From: Conchocele bisecta
Taxonomy: Eukaryota > Mollusca > Bivalvia > Lucinida > Thyasiridae
Assembly: GCA_029237695.1 (NCBI GenBank)
Contig: CM055278.1
Location: 69,245,188-69,309,187 of the forward strand
DNA: 64,000 nt
Reading direction: 5' to 3'
In this document: positions 34,029 to 45,319 of the stretch, piece by piece
How positions within the stretch are numbered: the stretch's first letter is position 1
How the letters are laid out: every line of letters starts with the position of its first letter
Notes under the pieces: generated by a model
What the model saw: the letters and a program-made list of their open reading frames with translations, nothing else
What the model was told of the DNA's origin: nothing
The model's database searches: none
Position numbers and translations under genes: made by a program

Positions 34029-34715
34029 ATGTTTGCTACTATCACTAATGTTCAAAAAGAGAGTTGTGAACTTCAGAAGTCAATCGACAACTGCTGCGGA
34101 AAACGCCGGGTGGGCCTCGGATCAATCACCTTCACGGTTGGATGGCAGAATGTGGGAAAGAGTGAAGGGTTTTACTATGTGAAGGATGAACAACAATTCG
34201 GTGTAAAGCTGCCTCACGGACTGTGGGGAATAAGACAGCTCAAAGATTTTGTCAACTCAGAGCTTGACGGTATAATCAACCTCACAGTATCGAAGGCTAC
34301 CGGGCTCGCAACAATGACCATCAGCCCTGCTAATAAGGTAGTGGTCTCCCCGGGGTTGGGTATTCAACTCGGTTTTAGAGAGACATACTCCGCAAATAAA
34401 GGAGTGTTTACCCCGGGTGAGTACGTCGGTGATAACCCGGTGGACTTCGCCTTCACGAAATATCTCAGGGTGCACCTGGATCGGGTGAACACATCGTACA
34501 ACATGGTAGACGGATCCCCCAGCACATTACTGAAAACCGTGCAAGCCAGCGACTGTTTCTTTGGGGATACGGTGACCTTAGACTTCCCATGCCCCGAGAT
34601 GAAAGTTTTGGAATCGGTACATATCCACGAATTTACGGTCTCTATTATCGATGATCAAGCGAGAAAGTTGAATAACTATTACCCAATTTCGGTCGTTCTC
34701 GAAATTTCCAATTAA
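34029..34715 (+). CDS. Penton-like minor capsid protein of Polinton
   Basis: 228 residues from the ATG at 34029. An upstream in-frame ATG at 33999 would overlap the divergent gene by 16 bp. The beta-rich sequence (ITFTVGWQN, GIINLTVSKATGLATMTIS, LRVHLDRVNTSYN) ends in an aromatic/acidic strand (NNYYPISVVLEI). It fits the single jelly-roll minor capsid (PX, penton) of Polintons, which occupies the capsid vertices. Position between the 447-residue gene and the fibre-like gene supports a vertex role. A second, broken copy is at 63415-64000, minus strand, and shares nearly every residue. Confidence 0.68.
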   Translation: MFATITNVQKESCELQKSIDNCCGKRRVGLGSITFTVGWQNVGKSEGFYYVKDEQQFGVKLPHGLWGIRQLKDFVNSELDGIINLTVSKATGLATMTISPANKVVVSPGLGIQLGFRETYSANKGVFTPGEYVGDNPVDFAFTKYLRVHLDRVNTSYNMVDGSPSTLLKTVQASDCFFGDTVTLDFPCPEMKVLESVHIHEFTVSIIDDQARKLNNYYPISVVLEISN

Positions 34716-34756
34716 TTAAACGCATGTTCGTAATAGAATTATCAATATTATTGAAA

Positions 34757-36643
34757 ATGAGTATATACAGACCAGGTAGTTCATCCAATTCCAATCGGGA
34801 TTGGGTGACAGATTCAAAGAATTTGGAACCAGCAGAAGGGGGATTCGTCCCGACAGAGAGTGACTTTTTAACTACCAGAAGAACCAAGGTCCTGATCAAT
34901 AAAACTATATCGAAGGCCACAAACGGGATTCGCAGGAGTATAGCAGATGTTAAAGTAGAAGTGCTAACGGCGACTGCACAAGTTGGGGAAGAGGCCCGGG
35001 CAAAAATTGAGAGAGTCCGAACGGGTATTGAGAAAGAGCAGGCGGTCTTTACGGAGGCGTATAGGGTGTTGCGATCAGAGGACTCTCCCAACAGAGAAGC
35101 AGCACTTACTGAACTAGGTGAAAAAATAACCAAATTTCGAAAAGAGGCCCGGTTGGGGATTGAGGGAGTCCGAACGGGTATTGAGAAAGCTCGAGAAGAC
35201 CACCAGGCGGCCCTTACGGAGGCGTATAGGGTGTTGCGCTCAGAGGACTCTCTCATCAGAGAAGCGGCACTTACTAAACTAGACGAAAAAATAACAGAAT
35301 TTCAAAAAGAGACCCGGTTGGGGGTTGAGGGACTCAAAGAAGACCACCAGGCGGCCCTTATGGAGGCTTATAGGGTGTTTCGCTTAGAAGACTCTCTCAA
35401 CAGAGAAGCAGCACTTACTGAACTAGACGAAAAAATAACAGAATTTCGAAAGGAGGCCCGGTTGGGGGTTGAGGGGGTCCGAACGGGTATTGATAAAGTC
35501 CGAGAAGACCACAAGGTGGCCCTTACAGAGGCTTATGGGGTGTTGCGCTTAGAAGACTCTCTCATCAGAGAAGTGGCGGTTGCTGAACTAGACGGAAAAA
35601 TTACTGAATTTCAAAAAGAGGCCCGGTTGGGTGTTGAAAAAGCCCTGGAAGACCACCAGGCGACCATTACGGAGACTTATGAGGTGTTGCGCTCAGAGGA
35701 CTCTCTCATCAGAGAAGCGGCACTTACTGAACTAGACGGAAAAATAACCGAAGTTTCCGATAAACTGAAACGTGATCGTAGAGCCGCGAACAAAGCGCTT
35801 GAGGAGACCACTGAAAAGGTTCGTGCTGAGGCCCATACCTCTATCGGGGGGCTTGCCGGATTGTTGAAAACAATGAAAACGCAAAAACGTGTCATAACAG
35901 TTTGGGCTGAGAAGCGGGGCCCATTGGTTGAGGGGCTCTCTGAATATTCGTTCGGTGCCAAAGCGAGTAATAAATGTGGGGGATACGCCATGACAGCTCC
36001 AGGTACACTTCTCCGAATGGCGGTCTGCTCGGTTAATGCTAGTGGTAAACCTGTGGGCGCGGTCACGATAAATCTCGTAGTAGATGGGGAAGAACGGGGG
36101 AAGAACGTCGTTATGCAGGATAGTTTAGTTAGCGAATGTAAAAATAGAAAAAGAATCGCTAAAAAATATAAGCGTGTTGCAAATTTAGCAGAGGCATCTA
36201 GTACGGTTCTGTCAAGTTTATCTGTAATGAGTGGTGCGGGGACTGCCGCAACGCTATCTACAATTGTAACAGTTCCAATTGCTGGGGTTTTGAGTGGAAT
36301 TACAGTTGTATCTGGAATACTTGGTATGTTAATTAGGGTGGCTGGTCGAAAACTCGAGAAAAAATGTAGAAAACATGATAGAATATCCGTTCTCGCTAGG
36401 TCTAAGAAAAATAGCATCGACGTTATAGTGTCCAAAGCGTTGGCCGATAATGAAATATAAAATTTAGAGTTTGAATCCGTTGTGGAAGAAATGAGGAGAT
36501 ATGAAGAATTAAAAAATGATATTAGAACCAAAGCGCGCGCCACCATGCCCAAGATTGAGAGTACTGATTGTGATAAATTGAGGGTGAAACTTGGAGATAA
36601 AGTCGGAGGAAATGTTACAGCACCACCATCCTGGAAATTGTGA
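34757..36643 (+). pseudogene. Coiled-coil fibre-like protein, internal deletion and stop
   Basis: It starts at MSIYRPGSSS. Residues ~75-370 are five ~46-54-residue heptad-rich repeats (EAYRVLRSEDSLIREAALTE, KITEFRKEARLG), a stalk-like coiled coil. A beta-type region follows (VITVWAEKRGPLVEG, NKCGGYAMT), then a hydrophobic, basic end (LSTIVTVPIAGVLSGI, KLEKKCRKHDRI). Compared with the copy in Polinton 2, about 55 residues are missing after GEER, in frame. The frame stops at TAA 36458-36460, and reading continues in the same frame to TGA 36641-36643. The family could be a vertex fibre for attachment. This is inferred from shape and position after the penton-like gene. Confidence 0.55.
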
Positions 36644-37333
36644 TATTTTAGTAAATAACTTTTAAAAAAATAATTTAAACATTTTCTTAAGATTATAAAA
36701 TTAATTATATTGGTGCAGTAAACAATTTATTAATTAATTTTAGGAAAATTATTAACAATTTAAAAAAAGAAAATGAAATAAAGTTTTAGGTCCCACCGAG
36801 GCTCGAACCCGCGCCAGCAAAACCCTTCTGGGCCCATCCCACTAAGCCTTCGCTTTAAATATCTTCTCTTCTATTTTGTAGGCTTAGTGGGATGTGTCAC
36901 GCTCACATCTCCTCCACCCCATCATTGAACCGATACCGCGGACCCCTCCTCTTCATTACCTCCATCCGCTATAATGTGTAGAGCGGCCAGAGTGAAGTAC
37001 ATGTGGCGAAACTTGTCTCAGCGCTGAGATATTATTGCCGGCGTCCCGACAATGAACTGTGTTTATTTCTCGTATATAAACCTAACTTTTGTTGGTGGAA
37101 ATGTATGGTATAAGGACAAGGACGACCCGTTTTAGAAGTACACAGTTGTCTAACTTGGCTCTGTATTCTATAGGTGGTCCGCACTTTTGGTCTATTCAGT
37201 TTATACACAAGTGCGATTTCGGCTATTTCGTTGGGTAGCTGAAACAAGGTAGCCGAAAACCTCCATACTTTTGGAACGGATTTTACAGTGTTTTAATGCT
37301 GTAGAAACACCGTGACTTATCAAAAACTACACA
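36644..37333. other. Polinton 1 right-end non-coding zone
   Basis: AT-rich at 36644-36780, with a 7-3-7 palindrome at 36735-36751, then a tRNA-like 3' half (36790-36856). There is no ATG-started gene. A 71-codon frame at 37032-37247 opens only with TTG and has no homologue in Polinton 2, which carries a different ORF in this slot. Confidence 0.5.
36785..36856 (-). ncRNA. tRNA-like module (degenerate)
   Basis: On the minus strand a D-arm-like GGCTTAGTGGGATGGGC is followed by an anticodon-arm-like CCAG/CTGG stem and a T-arm GCGGGTTCGAGCCTCGG, then GGGACC. The acceptor 5' strand does not match. The homologous piece in Polinton 2 is 60470-60515. Confidence 0.4.
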
Positions 37334-37627
37334 TCAGATCGATTCTATCTTTCTAACTGACTTTCCGATTTGAATTATTACTAAACGATAATACTTGCGA
37401 GCACGTAATTCCTTGTTAACCATTCGATGAGTAGCCGGAGTTCCACCGCATGGTGGACATAGCAATGACTCAGCTTTGGCCCCTACCCCACAATGCCGAC
37501 ATGGGCGAGGCGAAACGGAACCTCTTCGCATCCATGCACAGTGATGTTTGCAATATTCGTAAATACCGGTGCGAAAACATCTCTCGTGACTACCTGTCTT
37601 CAACCACGCACACTTAACTAGAACCAT
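37334..37627 (-). CDS. Cysteine-rich (zinc-ribbon-like) small protein
   Basis: 97 residues with eight Cys. They include pairs CRHCG and CPPCG, and CFRTG/CKHH upstream, in a pattern able to bind two zinc ions. The C-terminus is basic (ELRARKYYRLV). The ATG at 37627 is directly preceded by the same upstream block that precedes the SAP-like gene at the other end (37636-37683), so both may be early regulatory proteins. The gene lies at the outermost right end, transcribed inward. A copy with a 2-base deletion is at 59152 in Polinton 2. Function unknown. Confidence 0.62.
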   Translation of the reverse strand: MVLVKCAWLKTGSHERCFRTGIYEYCKHHCAWMRRGSVSPRPCRHCGVGAKAESLLCPPCGGTPATHRMVNKELRARKYYRLVIIQIGKSVRKIESI

Positions 37628-37635
37628 TATGTTAT

Positions 37636-37683
37636 ATATATACTGAGTATAACATAGGGATTCTTATCTCTAATAGGGTGTAT
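37636..37683 (-). promoter_or_regulatory. Shared upstream element before the cysteine-rich gene
   Basis: On the minus strand it reads CACCCTATTAGAGATAAGAA, then TTATACTCAGTATATA, about ten bases before the ATG at 37627. It matches the 75-bp repeats at the left end. Confidence 0.65.
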
Positions 37684-37696
37684 CTTCTCATGTCAT

Positions 37697-37883
37697 AAAT
37701 ATATGGTCTCGAGGTTGATGAAAAATATTTTTCCATTCTTCTCATACATACCCGCCGAACAGTGGGGGAAAATCCGAGTAGTATATAAGAGTCAAACATG
37801 ATACCACCTACTGATGGGAGGCACCGCGCGTAGCGGGGGGCTTCCATCAGTAGGTGGTATATTTTTTACTCTTATATACTACT
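37697..37883 (-). repeat. Polinton 1 right TIR with terminal hairpin
   Basis: It is the inverse of 18225-18412. The outer 107 bp (37777-37883) form the palindrome. CATGA follows at 37884-37888. Confidence 0.85.
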
Positions 37884-38250
37884 CATGACGTTACTAGAAC
37901 GCGCCATTACGTCACCAGACCAGTTCACAACGGTCGCACTGAACTTTTGAAATTGATGCGGCTGCATCATGCGATGTGTACTGCGGCCCCGGAATATGTA
38001 CGAGTAAATCAGCTGTTTGCATGGAGCAGATTATCAAAGTACCGAAATAGTACTGCATCTTTGCTCAAATGACACTATATTTCGGACGGAAATGTAACAA
38101 TAACGTTCGACCATGTCCAGCCGTGGGTAAACGTTTGCCGTAGTACTCGGGAACTGTTTGAACCCGCAGCCTTCGGCTGGAAATTGTCGAACCTTATATT
38201 GCAAAACATAACACACTTACAACTAATTTTCAATGAATTTCTGTTTCCAG

Positions 38251-38690
38251 GGTTACCGGGTGCTCTACAGCGAATGTCTACTTCGGCGGAAATCCTACAA
38301 GACGAAGGTCCGTCGGCGAAGAAAGACAAGTCGCGCGAGGCGTCATTACGAATCCTCAACAGAGACAGCCTTGTGAATCTCGCTAAGCACATCTCCTGTG
38401 AAGAGGGGCATCTCATGGGCGTCCATCTTGGCATGAAGCCGGAGAAAGTAGGTCAGATCTACCGCATGTATCGGCATAGTAGTTCGCTCGCGTCGTTTTA
38501 CGTGCTGTATGAATGGCGCGGGCGGAGGGCCCAGGCCGAACAGGCAGATCGGCTGATCGACGCTCTGAGGGGTATAGATCGGCGGGATCTGGCTGGAGTT
38601 ATTATCGAAGTACGGAAACAGAACCGGAAATTGACATCGGCAGATTTTGAGAATGCGAGGCGAATTTCGCATGGTCATGCACGTAGATAG
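38251..38690 (+). CDS. Host terminal exon encoding a death domain
   Basis: A strong acceptor (TTTCTGTTTCCAG) precedes an open frame to TAG at 38688. Residues in the middle (DSLVNLAKHISCEEGHLMG, HLGMKPEKVGQIYRMYR, SLASFYVLYEWRG, LIDALRGIDRRDLAGVII) follow the six-helix death-domain pattern: the buried Leu/Trp spacing, a W in helix 4 or 5, and LxxALxxxxRxDLA at the end. It accepts phase 1, matching the exons at 3752, 5050 and 8580. It could also be a short gene by itself starting at the ATG at 38275. Death domains assemble apoptosis and immune signalling complexes, a group greatly expanded in bivalves. Confidence 0.72.
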
Positions 38691-40110
38691 CCAGTACGTT
38701 ACATGTGTTTTTGCATGTCTCGTGTTGGAACAATGTGCAGTTTGCATAGAGAATACATAGAGGATATTCATAGTTTTGCAACGAATACAACTTATGAGAC
38801 AAGCCATGTGATTTAGTACAATGGGTTTAGTACTAAATCCCATATATTACCTGTACAAGTACATGGACATGTTCAAGTACATGTACAATTGGGGGGAAAA
38901 TCCCAAAATCAGAACTGAATATTTACAATAAAAAAACTATATATTCAGCCTGAAATCAGAATTATCCTGATCTGATGCCAGGTCCTCGCCACACCAGAAT
39001 CACTTGACCCCCTCCCAAAAGCAGTAGGATCAGTAATAATCTTATTACTTTTATAATGGGCAATAACCCAATTCAACTCACAGGTAACAAAAGAGCCAAA
39101 GATAAAAACTTACCTGAGGGCCAAACCAGGCAAAACCTATAAGGAGGAACCCCTACCATTAATTTATGCCGTCGCGTTCGCCCGACCAACCACCCACTAG
39201 TGAAACGTCTTTAGGCATGAGGGAAATATGGACATTTCATATCACTAAATTGAACACCGTCATATATAATGTATTCTATAACAGTTGTTGGCTGATTAGT
39301 GTAAACTGCATGAAAGGAAACTTGGTAGAAACGGGTTCGATCCAGTATTTAACCTACTGCATTGGGGGGAAAATCCCAAAATCAGAACAGAATATTTACA
39401 TAAAAAAAATAATATAATTCAGCCCTGAAATTAGAATAATCTGACCTGGTGCCAGGTTCATACCACACCAAAGCCACACCAAAGCCACTTGGCCCCTTCC
39501 CCTAAAAGTAATATCGATAGGATAACTGTTTCACTGTAAGTCCGATGTAAGAGCACTGAAACACATGCCTGTGTGCATTGCAGTCACGAGCACGGATAAA
39601 CGTCTGCGATATTTGACAGTCAAATCGGTCATCATTTAACACATTGATGTTGCAATGTGGTTTGGTTTTGAGAAGTGTCACTGTCCCTGTACATTCTATT
39701 ATTATTACTATGTACAGGGCTCCAGATAAGGAATTAGTAGTTTAGTATTGTCACTCCATCATTTCTGAAGCAATTGGGTATTTCAAAAGTTTAATTGTGT
39801 AAAATAGAATCACACTATTGTTTACACATCAGCAGACCGCACTTATTGAATAGTTTGCTTCTAAATGAAAACACATCTTGGTATTTCGTCTCCTTGGGAG
39901 ACAATTCTAATGAAATACCAAGATGTGTTTTCATGGAAAAATAAGAAAATATGCTATATTTGTGGTTTGTTCATTGTTTTCTGCAGCATGATAAAGATAC
40001 CACAATTGTTCTCATTGCTTTTTGATACTCTCTACTACTGATTTCAATTGGGTTTTTGGCAATTTTAATTGGGTATTTACGCAAATACGCACCTTATCTG
40101 GAGTTCTGTA
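38691..40110. repeat. SINE-like copies and a MITE
   Basis: SINE-like repeats lie at 38815-39170 and 39340-39530. A CAGGGCTCCAGATAAG-ended MITE lies at 39715-40108, with a nested hairpin (39860-39945) whose arms read GAAAACACATCTTGGTATTT. An AATAAA-like signal near 38926 is a possible polyadenylation site of the death-domain gene but lies inside repeat sequence. Confidence 0.55.
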
Positions 40111-43100
40111 TATAGTATCATGTGTTAACTCTGTGATACACTGTTTCTGTCGAGTACATTTTGAGTACTGCAATATACAGTATGTGCATTGTTATGATAC
40201 GTTATACAATTATCGACTTTTGAGGAGGTGTATACGAGATTTATGGACTTGAATTTTCGAAGGTCTGTAAATCTTGTGTACACCGACTCAAAAGACAATA
40301 ATTATTTTATTATATGACTAATGGTTTTGCTTGAACCCGACTGCCATTTATGTACAAGCTGCATCCATTGTCTTTTGCTGTGAGGTACACTTGTAAGCCT
40401 GTTGCTGATTTGATGATACTATTTGCGTAGTTTTGTTCAATTGGCTCGTCGTTGAACCGTTTCATGTTTCCGTTGCGTGATCAGTGACGTGCGCATCCAA
40501 GTTAATATCACATTTAGCATATCACTCTTGGATTCGTCTTGCAAACGAGAGGAGTCCGAGACTGATATTCCGGTGAATATCACATATGCCCTCCTTAATC
40601 ATGTGACCCTCTGTTGGGCAATTTCATTGGCTGGACTTATCAGTCATATAATAATTACAATTATCACATGAAAACCCTGTTATGACGTGTTTTAACTCAT
40701 TTTATAAATGTGATATGACACACATGTAATAACATCTGTAACAAATTTGATTTGCCAGCCGCATCACCCTAATGACGTATTCGTATTATACGCCAATGTT
40801 ATGCAAAACGAACAAAACGAAGACGTTCCAAATGACATCCCTAATGCACAGGTGGAAGACTCGGACACCAAAAAAAATGCCTATTAAAAAAATCCCATTA
40901 CCCCAAAAAATGTGTTTTTTTATATCGGTGAACAATCATAATTGGACGAACATTGTATGGTTGGAGTTTCTAATGTATATGGTCATGGTGCACGTCATTA
41001 GTTTGAGCTGGCGATCAGCTATCGGCCAAATATGACCGATAATCCACGCCCCTCAAATAGGATTACGAATATCGTAATACTCACATAAGGGGATATAACC
41101 AGATTCAACTGTCACACACAAAATGCCAAAGACGTATGTGAGGGCCAAACCAGGTCTACAGTCGCGATTCCGGTAAGGTAAATTACCCATCGCGTGTTCC
41201 CACCTGCCACCCACTTTATTGCTTGTATTAAAACTATTTTTCTCTGTGGAGATTTTCAACTCGATGCGAAAATAGTCAATGGCATCTTCTCACTGAAACG
41301 TATCAGATATCTCCAAGTTTTCTGCTATTTGGATTGTGAAGTCATGTGATAAAAACAGAATCTCAATCTCGTTTCCAATTGATATGAGATTCATGAAACT
41401 CGTCAGCAATTTTATGCATCTCGCCAGAGGCTCGTGTGTGAATCTCATATCAAATGGAAACTCATTTGAGATCCTCTGTTTATCCCCTCACTAATAGGCA
41501 AGAGGGAATATAGCGTTCGTCCATTTATGTACGTGCGTGCACCTTTCATTTTGCAATAAGTCATGAACCGCTTCACCAATTTTGAAAATACTTGGCCACA
41601 ATGTGTCTCTAGGGATGATGCTTTGTTTTGAATATGACCCACGTCCGACCACACGAGGTCAAGGTCACTGAGAACGTATGTTGTTGCTACCAGCGAGGGG
41701 ATTAGCTTAGCGACAATGATACACTTCTTAACTCTGCGATACATTTTCTGTGTGCATTTTTGTGATACATTCGTAACTTCGTTTATTCCATGCATATAAA
41801 TAGGACCGTAAACTGAGGTAAAAACTAGATGAGGGGAACCAAGTGCCAATATGGGGGACAGGGACCATTCTCCCTGCCACCACCCCGGGGATTTGTTTAA
41901 TTCTTAGCATAAAAAAGTCGGCAAAATGACAGACGAGGCAGTCGCCTCATCCTGGTTGCGTTATCAGCAAGGTATGTGGCTGTGTCTGGAGAAATGGGGC
42001 TTATGGGTTTTGGAACCAGTGTAGATCCAGATCAGACTGATCAGGGTCAGCACTGTTCACTAGTCTATTAATGAAACACCCACCACCCTTCTAACAAGCA
42101 ATGTTACGTAGATAGTTATTAGGCTACATAAGTGTGCTACTTGATCAGGAACTACAGTGGTCACAAATAAATCTCTTAAGCCCCATTTCTCCAGTCACAG
42201 CCGGTCGGTATGTGGGGACCACTGAACATTCAGTACTAGAAATAAGCAAGTATCCTGATCCAGTGCCCTTAATAATTTGGTGGTCTGGTCTAGCTCTATG
42301 CCGATTTCAGCCTACGTCCATGTAGACAAAATAAAATAAAATCAGTACAGCTTAATAGATTAATTTATAATTAATAGTAATTCTCGATATCACAATCAGT
42401 GGGTTTATTTAGTTTATTTTATTGGTGATTTTGTTTGCCGACACCATCCACATCAAAAATCCGACTAATGACACTCGGTTATCCTTGAGAGTTTTAGGTA
42501 TTTGCATAAATCCAAAATGGCCGCCAAATAGTTATAATGTGCCATGTTTCCACATGAGGTATTGAGGCATAAAGTGGATTCACACTCCATATGAAAACAA
42601 CATGTATACAGTCAATTTGATACCTAATTAGACACATTTGCGAAGAGCGAAAGTCCAAGATGGCCACCATATATAAATATATTGGGACGATATTCATCGC
42701 GAATAATTGAGTATTATGCACCTTTCGAATGCAATATTAGATATAGTAGAAGTCCAAGATGACAATACCATTGTTCGCGACAATCTTTTAATAATACTTT
42801 AGTACATTAAATTGCATCCAGTCGCCATAGGCAGCACACTGCTATAGCAGTATTGGTATTGTATATGTAATTTTATCCACTAGTATGTAATCATACACTT
42901 GTGTCCAGAAATACAAATTGGCAGAAATACAAGTTGGTATGCCAATATAATCGCTATTTTACTTTTTATTCTTTTGCTAAAAAATATTCTTGTCTTGACA
43001 AACATCTGTCGGTCAATTTCATATGTTGTAACGTTTTATTAAAAAATCTGCTAACACAGGTATTACAAATATAGGTTGATAGTACATGTATGTTCCACAT

Positions 43101-43660
43101 ATCTGGTGAACACTACTTAAGATTCTAACCATTTCCACAAATATATGTAAATAATGGTCGCATACTAATCAAATTAGTATTAAGATACCCATAAACATAT
43201 TCGCATAACAAATGACACAGCGTTGTTCGCTGAACCTTCAACGGAGCACAAATATGCACTCCACGACCAGCGGTGTACGGTCCCAATAGGAAAGCAACAG
43301 TCCATGAAATACAAAAATAAATAAAGCAAATGCAACACAAGCCCCACAATAACTATTCCCAAACAGTCCCAACATGAAACAAGGGTGCCGTAAGTCGCAA
43401 AATATGCCTGTCCAACATGGGTCAGACAGCCAAGATGCAGGAATGTGAAGCCGTCACCAAGGCAAGAAATATTAATGAGAATTTAAAAATCTATAGCATT
43501 ATATTTTCCTCTTATTGTGATAAACTGGTATACTATTTTAGGTAGAGAACTTGGTCTATATTTTTATTAAAAAAAATAATTTTCAGCATAAAAACACCAA
43601 GATAGTTTCAGATTGATTGACTGACTGACTGAAAAGTGTTAGAAATTAAAAATGGGATGT
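40111..43660. other. Non-coding DNA with repeat fragments
   Basis: It holds a SINE-like fragment (41060-41220), a copy of the repeat at 850-960 (41800-41915), and dispersed 'AAGATGGCC' phrases. I see no gene. Confidence 0.5.
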
Positions 43661-43674
43661 TTTTGTTTGTTTGT

Positions 43675-44135
43675 TTGTTTATTAGTGTTTAACGGCCTAT
43701 CAACAGCTAAGGTCATGTAAGGCTGGGCAAACGGGTTCGATCCCATTTTAACCTGCTGCATTGGGGGGAAAATCCCTAAATCAGAACGGAATATTTACAT
43801 CGAGAACAAATATATTCAGCCCTGAAATTAGAATAACCTGACCTGGTGCCAGGTCCATACCACACCAAGTCACGTGGCCCCTTCCCCTAAAATAGGATTA
43901 CGAATATCGTAATACTCACATAACGGGTATAACCAGATTCAACTGTCACACACAAAATGCCAAAGACGTATGTGAGGTATAAGTGAGTATAACCAGATTC
44001 AACTGTCACACACAAAATGCCAAAGACGTATGTGAGGGCCAAACCAGGTCTCCAGTCGGGATTCCGGTAAGGATGAACCCCGATCGTTAAATTACCCATC
44101 GTGTGCTCCCACCTGCCACCCACGGGATATTTTTG
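43675..44135 (+). mobile_element. Bivalve SINE-like repeat with internal duplication
   Basis: It starts after a TTTG repeat (TTTGTTTGTTTG), contains TTTAACGGCCTATCAACAGC and a box B-like GGGTTCGATCCC, and ends near ACCTGCCACCCAC. A 69-bp piece with AACCAGATTCAACTGTCACA is duplicated at about 43930 and 43990. The other copies lack this. Confidence 0.6.
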
Positions 44136-44629
44136 TTTCAAATTGATCGACTGTTTGGGTTTAGAGGAGTTTTGTACACAAACGCCTTGGTATGGTCAGT
44201 GAACAAAACAGTCCACCTGGGTAGTTGAACCTGGCTACCGCACCCCAGACCTATACCGCATACCTCACCATCATGCATACCTCACCATCATGCGTCAAAA
44301 AGACAGTAATTCGTGCACAGTAAATCATAAGCACAGCACAGCCAATGATAAGACAACATATGGTATTTATGCAAATTAGCAAATTAGTCCTTGAAGTATA
44401 TTGTAAAGTTCCGCAATATATCTCCCTGCCAACAACCCACTACTATAGTTACATGTATATAAGAGTATGACCAGTATGAATGCTGCTATGGAATGACAAT
44501 ATCCAAAATATCTAACTGAATAAACGATTTTAAATTAGTAATACGATTATATATTATAATGCACTATATGTATTCATATCCGGCGGCCATATTAGACTTG
44601 CGTTATTGACGTCCTTGTGACTTAATACC

Positions 44630-44923
44630 AGTAGCCGATTTCATCAAAATTGCAAAGTATACTTTGAGGGAGAAGTTTTCAATTTTAGGATAAATTTATT
44701 AATTTTTATTATACTGAATTTATTACATTATCACAGCCAATTTGGCTGTGATAATGTAATAAATTCAGTATAATAATTCTGCATTATTTTAATCATCAAA
44801 TATATGCATTTGTTAGTTCTATATGAAATAATGCATTTCAGGAAAAAAAAATGATTACTCTCTCAAAGTATACTTTGCTAGAAAAGTATACTTTGCAATG
44901 TTGATGAAATCGGCTACAGGATT
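44630..44923. mobile_element. MITE with CCAGTAGCCGATTTCATC ends
   Basis: Long terminal inverted repeats (GTAGCCGATTTCATC... GATGAAATCGGCTAC) contain CAAAGTATACTTTG. An internal inverted pair (ACATTATCACAGCCAA) is at 44725-44755. Same family as 17527-17802. Confidence 0.7.
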
Positions 44924-45319
44924 TGGTGTACTTAAATTCTTAGATGTAACATCCGAGTGTAATTACATAAGCTATTTACTACACAAGTTGATTATCGGTT
45001 ACTATTATGATATTTGGCAGCCATATTGGACTAATGCTATTGCAACACTTGTCTAAATGCTTACTGGAATAATTAGATACCTACATATAATATTGGTATA
45101 CAAAGTTGCTCTGATTCTTATTTCAAGATACATTGTAATACATGCATCATATATGGTGGCCATCTTATATGCACACATTTATATAAAATGGTCATTTTGG
45201 TGGCCATCTTGGATTTATGCAGATTTCTCAAAATGCTCCAGGATGACAGGTTGTCATTAGTCGGATTCTAAAACTAGAAGCAAATTAGTAATAAAAAAAA
45301 AACTGCCCGACTATGCCAG

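Larger units (their letters stand above)
18225..37883 (+). mobile_element. Polinton/Maverick element 1 (19.7 kb)
   Basis: Bounded by ~188-bp terminal inverted repeats and a CATGA duplication. It carries the Polinton gene set: protein-primed polymerase B, retrovirus-type integrase, FtsK/HerA-type packaging ATPase, double jelly-roll capsid protein and penton-like protein. Without the 3.0-kb Helitron-like insert at 25233-28242 it would be about 16.6 kb, typical for the family. Polymerase, integrase, ATPase and at least two small genes are broken, whereas the capsid, penton-like and 437-residue genes are open. The coding sequence is distinctly more GC-rich than the flanks. Confidence 0.92.

Noticed and set aside
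37032..37247. 71-codon ORF in the right end of Polinton 1
   Set aside because: No ATG (opens with TTG), no counterpart in Polinton 2, and no motif.
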